Assembly: GCA_002785325.1 (NCBI GenBank)
Contig: PFMH01000018.1
Location: forward strand, 1 to 6,299
Direction of reading: 5' to 3'
From: a bacterium (Candidatus Howlettbacteria) CG_4_10_14_0_8_um_filter_40_9
GTDB taxonomy: Bacteria > Patescibacteriota > CPR2 > UBA1875 > GCA-2785325
Length of the DNA: 6,299 nt
A program made the translations under genes and the position numbers. Below the pieces are notes generated by a model. That model ran no database searches. It was not told the DNA's origin and saw only the letters and a list, made by a program, of their open reading frames with translations. Of the stretch, positions 1 to 5,398 are shown piece by piece (the stretch's first letter is position 1; every line of letters begins with the position of its first letter).

Positions 1-43
1 TTTCCTCCAGTTTTTGGCGTCAAAAAGTGGAAAAGAATAATTG

Positions 44-71
44 ATTCTGGACAAGCCAGAATGACAAAAGA
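44..71. repeat. Degenerate dispersed palindromic repeat
   Basis: A 7-bp inverted repeat (ATTCTGG at 44-50, CCAGAAT at 56-62) is followed by GACAAAAG. The ending resembles the CGGGAATGACA half of the palindromic repeats at 3339-3390, 4087-4114 and 5517-5600, so this is probably a decayed copy of the same family. It matches no coding feature. Confidence 0.4.
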
Positions 72-93
72 ATCGCTATGCTTTAAACACACT

Positions 94-121
94 CGTCCCG
101 ATGACCATCGGGACGGTTTTT
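94..121 (+). terminator. Rho-independent terminator, plus strand
   Basis: A perfect 10-bp stem (CGTCCCGATG at 94-103, CATCGGGACG at 106-115) encloses a formal 2-base loop; in practice the innermost pairs would open. GTTTTTAC follows on the plus strand. It would end a plus-strand gene lying before the window and so face the terminator of the minus-strand 135-residue gene. Confidence 0.65.
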
Positions 122-129
122 ACTTGTAA

Positions 130-154
130 TAAAAAGAGGCACGCTATGTACCTC
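130..154 (-). terminator. Rho-independent terminator of the 135-residue gene
   Basis: Read on the minus strand, GAGGTAC and GTGCCTC (plus positions 154-148 and 142-136) form a 7-bp stem with one G-U pair and a 5-base loop. TTTTTATT follows directly. It lies 24 bases past the stop codon of the minus-strand gene 178-585, the expected place for its terminator. Confidence 0.6.
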
Positions 155-177
155 ACTCTGTTTATCTATTCCTCATT

Positions 178-585
178 TTAAAATCTGCCTTTTGCTCCAG
201 GAATAGCAACCGTTGGATTCTCTATCGGAAGCCTCTTGTTTACCGCTTTTACCAGCGCACGAAGAGACCTTGCCCCGATAGGTCCTGCGACTACCGCCCT
301 CACAAAGTCCTTTATACTCTCTCGTTCTTCGTGATTGAGGTAACACGCCCCTTCATCACCGCCTTCGTATTTTCTGAATGTTACTATACGCAGGCCATCA
401 AAGATGACGAAAGAGTAAACTGTGGAAAATGGAACTACATGGAAAGAAAGATCAAAGATGTTCCCTGTTTTTTTCGCGCGAATCTCATAGGTCTCGTCCA
501 GAGAAAGGGCGGGCGCGTAAGGTTCTCCCGAAGTTACAGAAGCCAAACGTTCAAGATCCTCTATAAAACTAGATTTCTTTGGCAA
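178..585 (-). CDS. Conserved-looking hypothetical protein, 135 residues
   Basis: I do not recognise the family. The reading frame begins with TTG at 585, directly after an in-frame TAA (588-586). There is no internal Met, so TTG is the only reasonable near-full-length start. GGAG nine bases upstream supports it. The protein appears soluble, with no signal peptide or membrane segment. The N-terminal quarter is acidic to mixed (IEDLERLAS). The middle (about residues 32-75) alternates hydrophobic and polar residues as in a beta-sheet core (FDLSFHVVPF, YSFVIFDGLRIVTF). An acidic, helix-like stretch around 86-97 (HEERESIKDFVRAV) and a basic C-terminus follow. It lies downstream of mreB on the same strand, behind a promoter-like sequence at 828-856 and before a terminator at 130-154. 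The amino-acid composition is protein-like, unlike the antisense frame over the same bases. No function is proposed. Confidence 0.72.
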   Translation of the reverse strand: MPKKSSFIEDLERLASVTSGEPYAPALSLDETYEIRAKKTGNIFDLSFHVVPFSTVYSFVIFDGLRIVTFRKYEGGDEGACYLNHEERESIKDFVRAVVAGPIGARSLRALVKAVNKRLPIENPTVAIPGAKGRF

Positions 586-617
586 TTAACTCATCTCCAT
601 CCTCTTCGTCTGCTTTT

Positions 618-776
618 TCACAGGTTCCTTCGTTTTCTTCTATCCTCAAGAATGTCTCCTATCAAGTTGGACAGGGATTCTCTGACAAGAAAAGCCAATC
701 CATGCCAATATGCCAAATACACTCAGAACGATCATATGGCCACAAGACCCGCTAGCAGCGGATAGGGAACCCACAT
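618..776 (-). other. Very short hydrophobic ORFs, or a frameshifted small gene
   Basis: ATG at 776 has an SD-like AAAGGGG six bases upstream and encodes 14 hydrophobic residues (MWVPYPLLAGLVAI, 732-776). Its TGA overlaps a second ATG at 735 in an ATGA arrangement. That opens a 29-residue frame (646-735) whose first 15 residues are membrane-like (MIVLSVFGILAWIGF). A third frame (618-722, GTG start) gives 34 residues ending in a charged stretch, ILEDRRKRRNL. Read across the three frames, the pieces look like hydrophobic segment, second hydrophobic segment, charged tail, as a small membrane protein would. Either these are separate coupled micro-ORFs or one gene carries frameshifts. The gap between mreB and the 135-residue gene otherwise holds only a promoter-like sequence and the small hairpin CCCT-TTC-AGGG at 784-794, which would cover the SD site. 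Coding status is uncertain. Confidence 0.25.
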
Positions 777-827
777 ATTTTTCCCCTTTCAGGGTTGCCC
801 TTATTTTATTTAGGTAAATCCACGGTA

Positions 828-856
828 ATAGTACAACAGCACAAGAACTTTTTCAA
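828..856 (-). promoter_or_regulatory. Candidate sigma70-type promoter downstream of mreB
   Basis: On the minus strand TTGAAA (856-851) is followed after 17 bases by TACTAT (833-828). The -35 and its spacing are good; the -10 matches consensus at four of six bases. It overlaps the last bases of mreB and would drive the short ORFs from 776 and the 135-residue gene. Confidence 0.4.
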
Positions 857-859
857 GTA

Positions 860-1861
860 CTATTTTGAGAGCACGCTTCTTTTGTAGTCGTCTAAGTGTT
901 CGAGAGCTATGCCGGTTCCTTTTGCGACGCAAAGGAGGGCATCAGAAGTTACATGACACGGCACTCCAGTTACTTTTGTAAGAAGTTTATCGATGTTACG
1001 TAGCAAGGATCCGCCTCCGGTCATTACCATTCCCCTGTCGATGACATCCGATGCGAGTTCCGGTGGAGTTTGTTCTAGCACTTGTCTTACTGCAAAAACT
1101 ATTTTCTCCAGTTCGTTTTGCATTGCTTCAACGACTTCATTTGTCTTTACTGTTATCGTTTTTGGCAGTCCTGCGATCATATCTCTGCCTCTTATCTCGA
1201 TGACTTTCTCTTTTTCTAAAGCTACAGCACTGCCTATCTCTATCTTGATCTCTTCCGCGGTTCTATCGCCTATGGCAAGTCCGTATTTCTTCCTTATATA
1301 GTCGGAGATTGATTGGTCGAGTTTATTCCCACCCACTCTGACTGAGTTTGAAGCGACGATACCGCCGAGTGATATGATAGCCACCTCCGTAGTTCCTCCC
1401 CCGATGTCGACGATCAAGTTGCCGGCGGCGCTATCTATAGGTATATTTGCTCCGATAGCCGCAGCTACCGGTTCAGGAATGATATATGCTTGTTTTGCTC
1501 CGGCGGAGATAGTCGCGTCGATAACAGCTCTTTTTTCCGTGGATGTAACTCCTGCCGGTACAGACACCATGACTTCAGGTCGGAAGAGTCTAAAGCCTCC
1601 GGAAACTTGATTTATAAAATAACGAATCATTGCCTCTGTAACACGATAATCAGCGATAACGCCGTCTTTCATAGGTCTTTTTGCGGTAATGGTATCCGGA
1701 GTTCTTCCTACCATATCTTTTGCTTCGTTCCCCACCGCCATTATCCTGTTATCATCGGAAATGGCAATGACAGAAGGCTCGTTTATCACTATTCCCCTTT
1801 TAGGGACATAAACGAGGACATTTGCCGTTCCAAGATCGATTCCTATACGCTTTACTAACAT
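860..1861 (-). CDS. mreB: Rod shape-determining protein MreB (bacterial actin)
   Basis: MreB is an actin-fold ATPase that polymerises under the inner face of the membrane and directs the peptidoglycan elongation machinery. Numbered from the ATG at 1861, the protein has 333 residues, usual for the family. It shows the phosphate-1 loop GIDLGTANVLVYV (7-19), PEPVAAAIG (129-137), the phosphate-2 loop LIVDIGGGTTEVAI (149-162) and the adenosine motif MTGGGSLL (280-287). I chose the ATG at 1861 because the family begins just before GIDLGTAN. The frame stays open to a TTG at 1897, but those 12 codons lie inside an AT-rich repeat. No SD site precedes the ATG. murA lies 154 bases upstream on the same strand, and a good promoter sits in that gap. 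No mreC or mreD follows, which is unusual since they often accompany mreB. The identification is firm; the exact start is slightly less so. Confidence 0.97.
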   Translation of the reverse strand: MLVKRIGIDLGTANVLVYVPKRGIVINEPSVIAISDDNRIMAVGNEAKDMVGRTPDTITAKRPMKDGVIADYRVTEAMIRYFINQVSGGFRLFRPEVMVSVPAGVTSTEKRAVIDATISAGAKQAYIIPEPVAAAIGANIPIDSAAGNLIVDIGGGTTEVAIISLGGIVASNSVRVGGNKLDQSISDYIRKKYGLAIGDRTAEEIKIEIGSAVALEKEKVIEIRGRDMIAGLPKTITVKTNEVVEAMQNELEKIVFAVRQVLEQTPPELASDVIDRGMVMTGGGSLLRNIDKLLTKVTGVPCHVTSDALLCVAKGTGIALEHLDDYKRSVLSK

Positions 1862-1865
1862 GTTT

Positions 1866-1940
1866 AAAATTTCCAATTTACAATTAACAATATCCAATTA
1901 ACTTTCATTGGAAATTGGATATTAGTAATTAGTAATTTAA
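1866..1940. repeat. AT-rich inverted repeat forming the mreB leader
   Basis: This stretch is built of variants of AATTTCCAATT, CAATTAACAAT and TTAGTAATT. It contains a 10-bp inverted repeat (ATATCCAATT at 1890-1899, AATTGGATAT at 1913-1922). From memory, similar sequences are dispersed in intergenic regions of many candidate-phyla genomes. Here it fills almost the whole untranslated leader predicted from the promoter at 1951-1979, directly before the mreB start. Confidence 0.6.
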
Positions 1941-1950
1941 AGGCAGAGGT

Positions 1951-1979
1951 ATTCTACTTCAATCTGTCTGCATTTTCAA
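1951..1979 (-). promoter_or_regulatory. Candidate sigma70-type promoter of mreB
   Basis: On the minus strand TTGAAA (1979-1974) and TAGAAT (1956-1951) are separated by exactly 17 bases. They match five of six consensus bases at -35 and five of six at -10. Transcription would begin near 1944 and give a leader of about 80 bases made of the AT-rich repeat. It would let mreB be transcribed independently of murA. Confidence 0.55.
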
Positions 1980-2015
1980 TACTTACTTTACGGGTTCGTT
2001 CTCTATTATCAAGAG

Positions 2016-3278
2016 CTAGTACTCTTCTTCTTTTCTTTCGATATTTGCGCCAATGTTTGTGAGTTTTCCGACTATATCTTCATATCCGCGGTCTATAACT
2101 TCAGCTCCGTTTATCTCAGAAGTTCCCTCGGCTATTATAGATGCGATGATGAGTGTAGCGCCAGCCCTTAAGTCAAGACCGGATATATGTGTGCCGTGCA
2201 GAGGCGTTGGACCGATTATCCTCGCTTGGTGGGGATTGGAGACGATCGCTGACGCTCCCATTTTATTTAATTCGTGCAAATAGTTTAACCGACCTTCGAA
2301 AATAGTTTCAAATATATTGCTTGTTCCTTCGGCTTGTGTAAGTAGTATCGAAAAAGGGGCTTGCAGATCGGTCGGAAGTCCAGGATAAACTTCAGTTTGG
2401 ATATTTATAGGTTTTAGCGCCCTGTTTTGTTTTAAAGTAATATTGTTTTTCCCCAGTGTGAAGTTTACCCCCATTTCGGAAAACTTATTTAAAAGCATGT
2501 CGTGATGTTCTGCTATAAAATTATTTACAATTAGTTCCCCTTTTCCGACGGCTCCAGCTATCGCAAATGTTCCTGCTTCGATCTGATCAGGAATAATCTC
2601 ATGTTCTACCGAATGGAGCTCTTTAACGCCTTTGACTTTCAGAAAATGAGTTCCAATGCCATCTATCTTAGCTCCCATCTTGACCAAAAAATTACAGAAG
2701 TCAGTAACATGCGGTTCGATAGCGGTCAAACGAAGTTCGCTCTCCCCTTCTGACAATACTGCTGTTTGAAGGATATTTTCAGTGGCCGTGACGCTTATCT
2801 TGCCAAAAGTAAACTTGTTTCCTGTAAGCTTTGACGCCTCTAGAAAATACATATCTTTTTCTTGGGTTATAGTGGCTCCGAGCGCTTCAAAACCGGCAAG
2901 GTGAACATCTATCGGCCTCGGTCCGATGAAGCATCCTCCAGGTGTTGGGATCTCGACTTTACCAAATCTGGCGAGGATAGAACCCATGAGGAGAACGGAA
3001 GCTCGTAGATTTTTAACCAATTTTTTATCAGGAATATAGCTTTTGATATCCTTAGTGTCTATAGTCAATACGTTATTTTCGAAATTTGTCTTAGCACCAA
3101 GCCCCTCTAATATTTTTAGTAGGTTCTGGATGTCCACTATATCTGGAATATTCTTTAACGTGGTTATCCCGCTAGCCAATATAGATGCAGCGATTATCGG
3201 AAGTGCGGCATTTTTCGAGCCACTGGCGCTTATTTCGCCTTCTAGTTTTGTCGGACCTTTTATGATAAAAGATTGCAT
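2016..3278 (-). CDS. murA: UDP-N-acetylglucosamine 1-carboxyvinyltransferase MurA
   Basis: MurA transfers enolpyruvate from phosphoenolpyruvate to UDP-N-acetylglucosamine in the cytoplasm, the first committed step of peptidoglycan synthesis. The 420-residue length is typical. Active-site residues sit at almost the same numbers as in the E. coli enzyme: SKNAALP with K22-N23, LRASVLL with R92, the loop PGGCFIGPRPIDVH with catalytic C116 and R121, PTDLQAPF with D304, FEGRLNY with R330, GLDLRAG with D369 and R371, and IDRGYE with R397. The loop residue is Cys rather than the Asp that gives intrinsic fosfomycin resistance, so the enzyme should be of the sensitive type. The ATG at 3278 fits the family's N-terminus but has no SD site; a TAGTTGTTAG-type repeat precedes it. 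A TATAAT sequence lies 148 bases upstream, just beyond the terminator of the next unit. The tail KEEEY is short and acidic. Confidence 0.98.
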   Translation of the reverse strand: MQSFIIKGPTKLEGEISASGSKNAALPIIAASILASGITTLKNIPDIVDIQNLLKILEGLGAKTNFENNVLTIDTKDIKSYIPDKKLVKNLRASVLLMGSILARFGKVEIPTPGGCFIGPRPIDVHLAGFEALGATITQEKDMYFLEASKLTGNKFTFGKISVTATENILQTAVLSEGESELRLTAIEPHVTDFCNFLVKMGAKIDGIGTHFLKVKGVKELHSVEHEIIPDQIEAGTFAIAGAVGKGELIVNNFIAEHHDMLLNKFSEMGVNFTLGKNNITLKQNRALKPINIQTEVYPGLPTDLQAPFSILLTQAEGTSNIFETIFEGRLNYLHELNKMGASAIVSNPHQARIIGPTPLHGTHISGLDLRAGATLIIASIIAEGTSEINGAEVIDRGYEDIVGKLTNIGANIERKEEEY

Positions 3279-3282
3279 GAAA

Positions 3283-3307
3283 TAGTGGTTAGTTGTTAGT
3301 GGTTAGT
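3283..3307. repeat. GTTAGT short tandem repeat before murA
   Basis: GTGGTTAGT, TGTTAGT and GGTTAGTA are tandem variants of a GTTAGT unit lying just before the murA start codon (5' side on the minus strand). No SD site is present in this interval, so the repeat occupies the place where a ribosome-binding site is expected. Confidence 0.5.
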
Positions 3308-3338
3308 ATATTGTGGGTGGGGCAGAAAATCTTTTTTT

Positions 3339-3390
3339 TGTCATTCCCGCCCCCGCGTTAAGCGCGGGGTAAACTCAGCGGGAATCCAGA
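3339..3390. repeat. Nested palindromic dispersed repeat (REP-like)
   Basis: The outer arms ATTCCCGC (3343-3350) and GCGGGAAT (3378-3385) enclose an inner perfect stem, CCCCGCG (3351-3357) with CGCGGGG (3363-3369). The ends GTC and CCAGA match the widespread GTCATTCCCG...CGGGAATCCAG intergenic repeat type. It falls in the predicted 5' untranslated leader of murA. A run of eight T at 3332-3339 precedes it on the plus strand. Read on the minus strand this gives hairpin then poly-A, so it is not a terminator for that strand. Confidence 0.7.
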
Positions 3391-3425
3391 CCCTTTATCC
3401 TATCATTTTTACCTGTTACTTTGCC

Positions 3426-3454
3426 ATTATAACTTAAAAAAGCGGATAAAAAAA
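3426..3454 (-). promoter_or_regulatory. Candidate promoter of murA
   Basis: A perfect -10 hexamer TATAAT lies at 3431-3426 on the minus strand. The expected -35 position, 17 bases further upstream, is a T-run (TTTTTT) with only partial resemblance to TTGACA. That run is also the T-tract of the adjoining terminator. It is the best promoter-like sequence before murA and predicts a leader of about 140 bases containing the palindromic repeat. Confidence 0.4.
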
Positions 3455-3484
3455 GAACTGCCCGGGCTTGAGTGCCTCGGGCAG
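3447..3484 (-). terminator. Rho-independent terminator of the small-ORF unit
   Basis: On the minus strand CTGCCCG (3484-3478) pairs with CGGGCAG (3464-3458), and TTCTTTTTTT follows. It lies 22 bases past the stop codon of the 60-residue ORF. The opposite side carries GTATTTTTG, so weak termination of plus-strand transcripts is also possible. Confidence 0.75.
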
Positions 3485-3492
3485 GTATTTTT

Positions 3493-3520
3493 GTGACGAC
3501 CGCTAGCTAGCGGTCGTCAC
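3493..3520. repeat. Perfect 28-bp palindrome overlapping a stop codon
   Basis: GTGACGACCGCTAG (3493-3506) is followed without a gap by its exact reverse complement (3507-3520). The outer half encodes the last codons and the TAG stop of the 60-residue ORF. It is followed by the terminator at 3447-3484, so the transcript would end in two tandem hairpins. As DNA it could be a cruciform or a site for a dimeric protein. Confidence 0.85.
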
Positions 3521-3689
3521 GACATTTTCTACTTATCGTGAATCCCCTGCCTCCTCGATCGCGGTACTTAAATAGAATTTCCCGTTGTTCCGAGAAAGGT
3601 ACGTGACTCGTCATTTGTGGGGGTTTGATTACTCCCATCACTCTGTGGTGTGGGATCCCATTTATATAGACTATGTCCTCTTCCTCCAT
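3507..3689 (-). CDS. Small hypothetical protein, 60 residues
   Basis: I do not recognise the family. The ATG at 3689 has an SD-like AAGGTG seven to eight bases upstream, supporting translation. The product is soluble and basic towards the C-terminus. It begins with an acidic MEEED, then a short beta-like segment IVYINGIPHHRVMGVI, a Pro-containing middle, and a basic tail (FKYRDRGGRGFTISRKCRDDR). The last codons and stop lie in the outer arm of a 28-bp palindrome, so part of the tail may reflect the palindrome rather than selection on protein. It is the last ORF of a minus-strand cluster of short ORFs and is closed by a terminator. Its SD site can pair with TCACC just upstream, which suggests controlled translation. 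Short length and lack of recognisable domains leave coding status open. Confidence 0.45.
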   Translation of the reverse strand: MEEEDIVYINGIPHHRVMGVIKPPQMTSHVPFSEQREILFKYRDRGGRGFTISRKCRDDR

Positions 3690-3791
3690 GTGTTCTCACC
3701 TTCTTGGTGATTTTGTTTATAATCGGATCTGCTAAATGGCCTTTTGGAAAAGGAATCTCATTTAGCGAACCCGATTGGGTCCGAGTTTCGA
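3690..3791 (-). promoter_or_regulatory. Structured spacer between two small ORFs
   Basis: Two foldable elements fill the 102 bases. The larger, 3721-3776, pairs AATCGG with CCGATT, CTAAATG (3732-3738) with CATTTAG (3759-3765), and CCTTTT (3740-3745) with AAAAGG (3748-3753), with internal loops between. The smaller, 3696-3710, pairs TCACC with GGTGA around a 5-base loop and covers the SD site of the 60-residue ORF. Together they could be a translational control leader; no known riboswitch class was recognised. Confidence 0.4.
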
Positions 3792-3884
3792 TCACCCAAA
3801 AAAATAGACAAGGACGATTACGAGTATAATCAGTACTATACCCTCTGCGCAACCGGGTCCGTCGTTACTAAAATCTCCACTCAT
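3792..3884 (-). CDS. Very small membrane protein, 30 residues
   Basis: The ATG at 3884 follows a complete SD sequence (AAAGGAGGTGA) at suitable distance, among the strongest in the window. The predicted product has a polar, Gly-rich N-terminal half (MSGDFSNDGPGCAEG, 1-15) with one Cys. A wholly hydrophobic 14-residue segment IVLIILVIVLVYFF (16-29) and a final Gly follow. That layout fits a single-span membrane micro-protein and resembles, in general design only, the short Gly-rich-plus-hydrophobic YjcZ-type proteins of Firmicutes. The upstream 41-residue ORF ends inside this SD sequence, so the two are probably translationally coupled. Function is unknown. It is below the length most gene finders report. 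Confidence 0.5.
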   Translation of the reverse strand: MSGDFSNDGPGCAEGIVLIILVIVLVYFFG

Positions 3885-3892
3885 CCCTCGTC

Positions 3893-4018
3893 TCACCTCC
3901 TTTGCTGTAATGGATGCTCTCTATAATTATTTTCCCAATAAAGAGCGGCTTTTCTTCGATTCGAGACTCTCGTTGCGATGACGAGGCCGAACAAAATCCC
4001 CGTGATTGCTTGCACCAT
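3893..4018 (-). CDS. Small protein with hydrophobic N-terminus, 41 residues
   Basis: The family is not recognised. ATG at 4018 is preceded by AGGGA seven bases upstream and by a stronger AGGAGG fifteen bases upstream. The N-terminus has a hydrophobic stretch AITGILFGLVIATRV (4-18), long enough to insert in or lie on the membrane. A basic and aromatic tail follows (NRRKAALYWENNYREH), ending in RR, suggesting an N-out or membrane-surface protein with cytoplasmic positive residues. Its TGA lies within the SD sequence of the 30-residue ORF, an arrangement typical of real coupled genes. The frame stays open further upstream to 4234, but that extension reads through dispersed repeat DNA and is not credible. 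No clear promoter was found before it. Confidence 0.45.
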   Translation of the reverse strand: MVQAITGILFGLVIATRVSNRRKAALYWENNYREHPLQQRR

Positions 4019-4318
4019 TTGTGTTCCCTGCTTCCTCCTTAGTTTTTTCTGCCTTTTGGCATTGTTTGAATGATTAGTGGCGTGGTCTGGATTCCCGCTG
4101 TGGCGAGAATGACATTGGGTTGGATCCCCCACCCGAACGAGCTTCGGCTCGGGCAGGCCGCCGACTCGAGGATGACCCTCCTTCGTTTCACTGCGGAAGG
4201 GCAAGCAGCTAGGAAGAAAGGGATTCCTCCCCATTCGACTTTGCTCAGGGTAAGCTTAGACCGGAATGACAACAGGAGTTACTCAACCAAACGATACCAA
4301 GATCTCGAAGTTTCCTTT
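4019..4318. repeat. Mosaic of degenerate dispersed repeats, no gene seen
   Basis: The stretch contains a decayed CTGGATTCCCG...GAATGACA repeat (4087-4114). A UUCG-capped hairpin follows (CGAGC 4138-4142, GCTCG 4147-4151), then a CCTTCG...CGGAAGG hairpin (4180-4200). A CATTCGACTTTGCTCAGGG-type segment runs from 4232 and passes into CCGGAATGAC at 4261-4270. These motifs are common in intergenic repeats of environmental bacteria. Frames across the region translate to repeat-type peptides and are not credible genes. The short upstream end may hold the promoter of the small-ORF unit, but none is obvious. Confidence 0.55.
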
Positions 4319-4347
4319 TTGAAGTGCAACTTTTTTCTAGTTAAAAT
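4319..4347 (+). promoter_or_regulatory. Candidate transposase promoter across the left IS end
   Basis: TTGAAG (4319-4324) and TAAAAT (4342-4347) are separated by exactly 17 bases. The -35 straddles the boundary of the left inverted repeat: TTG is outside and AAG is inside. The TTG would therefore come from the target, so the strength could depend on the insertion site. Confidence 0.45.
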
Positions 4348-5398
4348 GTAGGCTAGGAAGGAGTAGAAAATGAAAAAGAAAAGGTACATTCATCTGTCTC
4401 AAAATGATAGAGATAGAATTGAAGCATTGTTAAAACAAGGACACGAACAAAAAGAGATAGCTGAAGTGTTAAAGGTAAACAAATCAACTATCTCTAGAGA
4501 GATTAAAAGAAACAGAAGGAATATTAGATCAAGGGGAGGAAACAAAGACGGTCCTTACGAATCTACTGTCGCCCATCACAAAGCATATTTAAAGAGAAAG
4601 TATTCTAAGTATCAGGGGAAAGAGATTGTTCAGAACGATGGCCTAAGAGAATACATTATTAAGGGCTTAAAGAAACATTGGAATCCTGATGAGATAGCCG
4701 GAAGAATGAAACTCGAGAATCAACCTTTCTATGCCTCTAAGAATACTATCTACGCATGGCTATACTCTGCTTGGGGACAGCGATACTGTAAGTATCTTTA
4801 CTCGAAGAGATACCATCCTAAAAAACAGAATAAAAACAAGACGGGAAGAGTCCTTATCCCCAATAAGAAGCCAATAACCGAGAGACCCATTGGGGCAATA
4901 AACAAGACAAGATATGGTCGCTTTGAGTCAGATACCATTGTCTCGGGGAAGAGAACGAGAAGCAAAGCAGCTCTTACTGTAAGTATTGAAGTGAAAACAA
5001 AATATGCGGGGGTGAGGAAGATCAAAAACCTAAAACCATTATCCAATCTGAATGCCATACTGGACATTAATAGGAATCTCCAGAAAGTCTTAAGCATAAC
5101 ATTTGACAACGGTATAGAAAACACAAAGCATGAGAGCATAGGCGTTCCCACATACTTCTGTGATCCTTACTCTTCTTGGCAAAAACCACATGCAGAGAAT
5201 GTAAACAAGATGATAAGAAGATATATCCCCAAAGGATCCGATATCTCAAAATATTCAGATAGTTATGTTAAGATGGCAGTAGACAAGATAAATAACAAAC
5301 CAAGAAAATCTCTTAATTATCAAACAGCAAAAGAATTAATGATAAAGAATAATTTATTAAAAAATGCCTCGAATATTACGAGACAAAAAGTTGCACTT
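4322..5398 (+). mobile_element. IS30-family insertion sequence
   Basis: The element is bounded by a 14-bp perfect inverted repeat, AAGTGCAACTTTTT at 4322-4335 and its complement at 5385-5398. The span of about 1.08 kb suits IS30-type elements. One gene, an IS30 transposase, fills it. The right repeat lies inside the transposase frame. The bases just outside (TTTTG left, GGGGG right) show no clear target duplication, so the exact ends are uncertain by a few bases and the insertion may be old. It sits between two repeat-rich stretches. Confidence 0.75.

Noticed and set aside
331..765. Plus-strand frame of 144 codons
   Set aside because: It is antisense to the 135-residue gene and the mreB downstream gap, has no SD site, and its composition (many Arg, Phe, Leu from antisense codons) is not protein-like.
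993..1858. Three plus-strand frames across mreB
   Set aside because: They are shadows of the mreB sequence on the other strand, with no start signals or recognisable domains.
1862..1897. Upstream TTG start adding 12 residues to MreB
   Set aside because: The added codons lie entirely within the AT-rich repeat, and MreB proteins normally begin just before GIDLGTAN.
2053..3285. Two plus-strand frames across murA
   Set aside because: They are antisense shadows of a certain murA gene.
3283..3307. CRISPR-like or tandem array
   Set aside because: The GTTAGT units are only six bases long, contiguous and without spacers; no CRISPR repeat-spacer pattern exists anywhere in the window.
3568..3852. Minus-strand frame of 94 codons over the small-ORF unit
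   Set aside because: It lacks an SD site at its start, overlaps two SD-supported ORFs in other frames and runs through the structured spacer.
3507..4018. Toxin-antitoxin system
   Set aside because: The hydrophobic 30-residue product recalls type I toxins, but no antisense RNA promoter or antitoxin-like partner could be identified, so the label is not supported.
4019..4351. Long frames through the repeat mosaic on both strands, including the N-terminal extension of the 41-residue ORF to 4234
   Set aside because: They translate dispersed repeat DNA (peptides like VILATAGIQTTP and CHSRHSGNP are typical of this repeat), so the open frame is a repeat artefact.
4798..5249. Two minus-strand frames inside the transposase gene
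   Set aside because: They are antisense shadows of a clear IS30 transposase.
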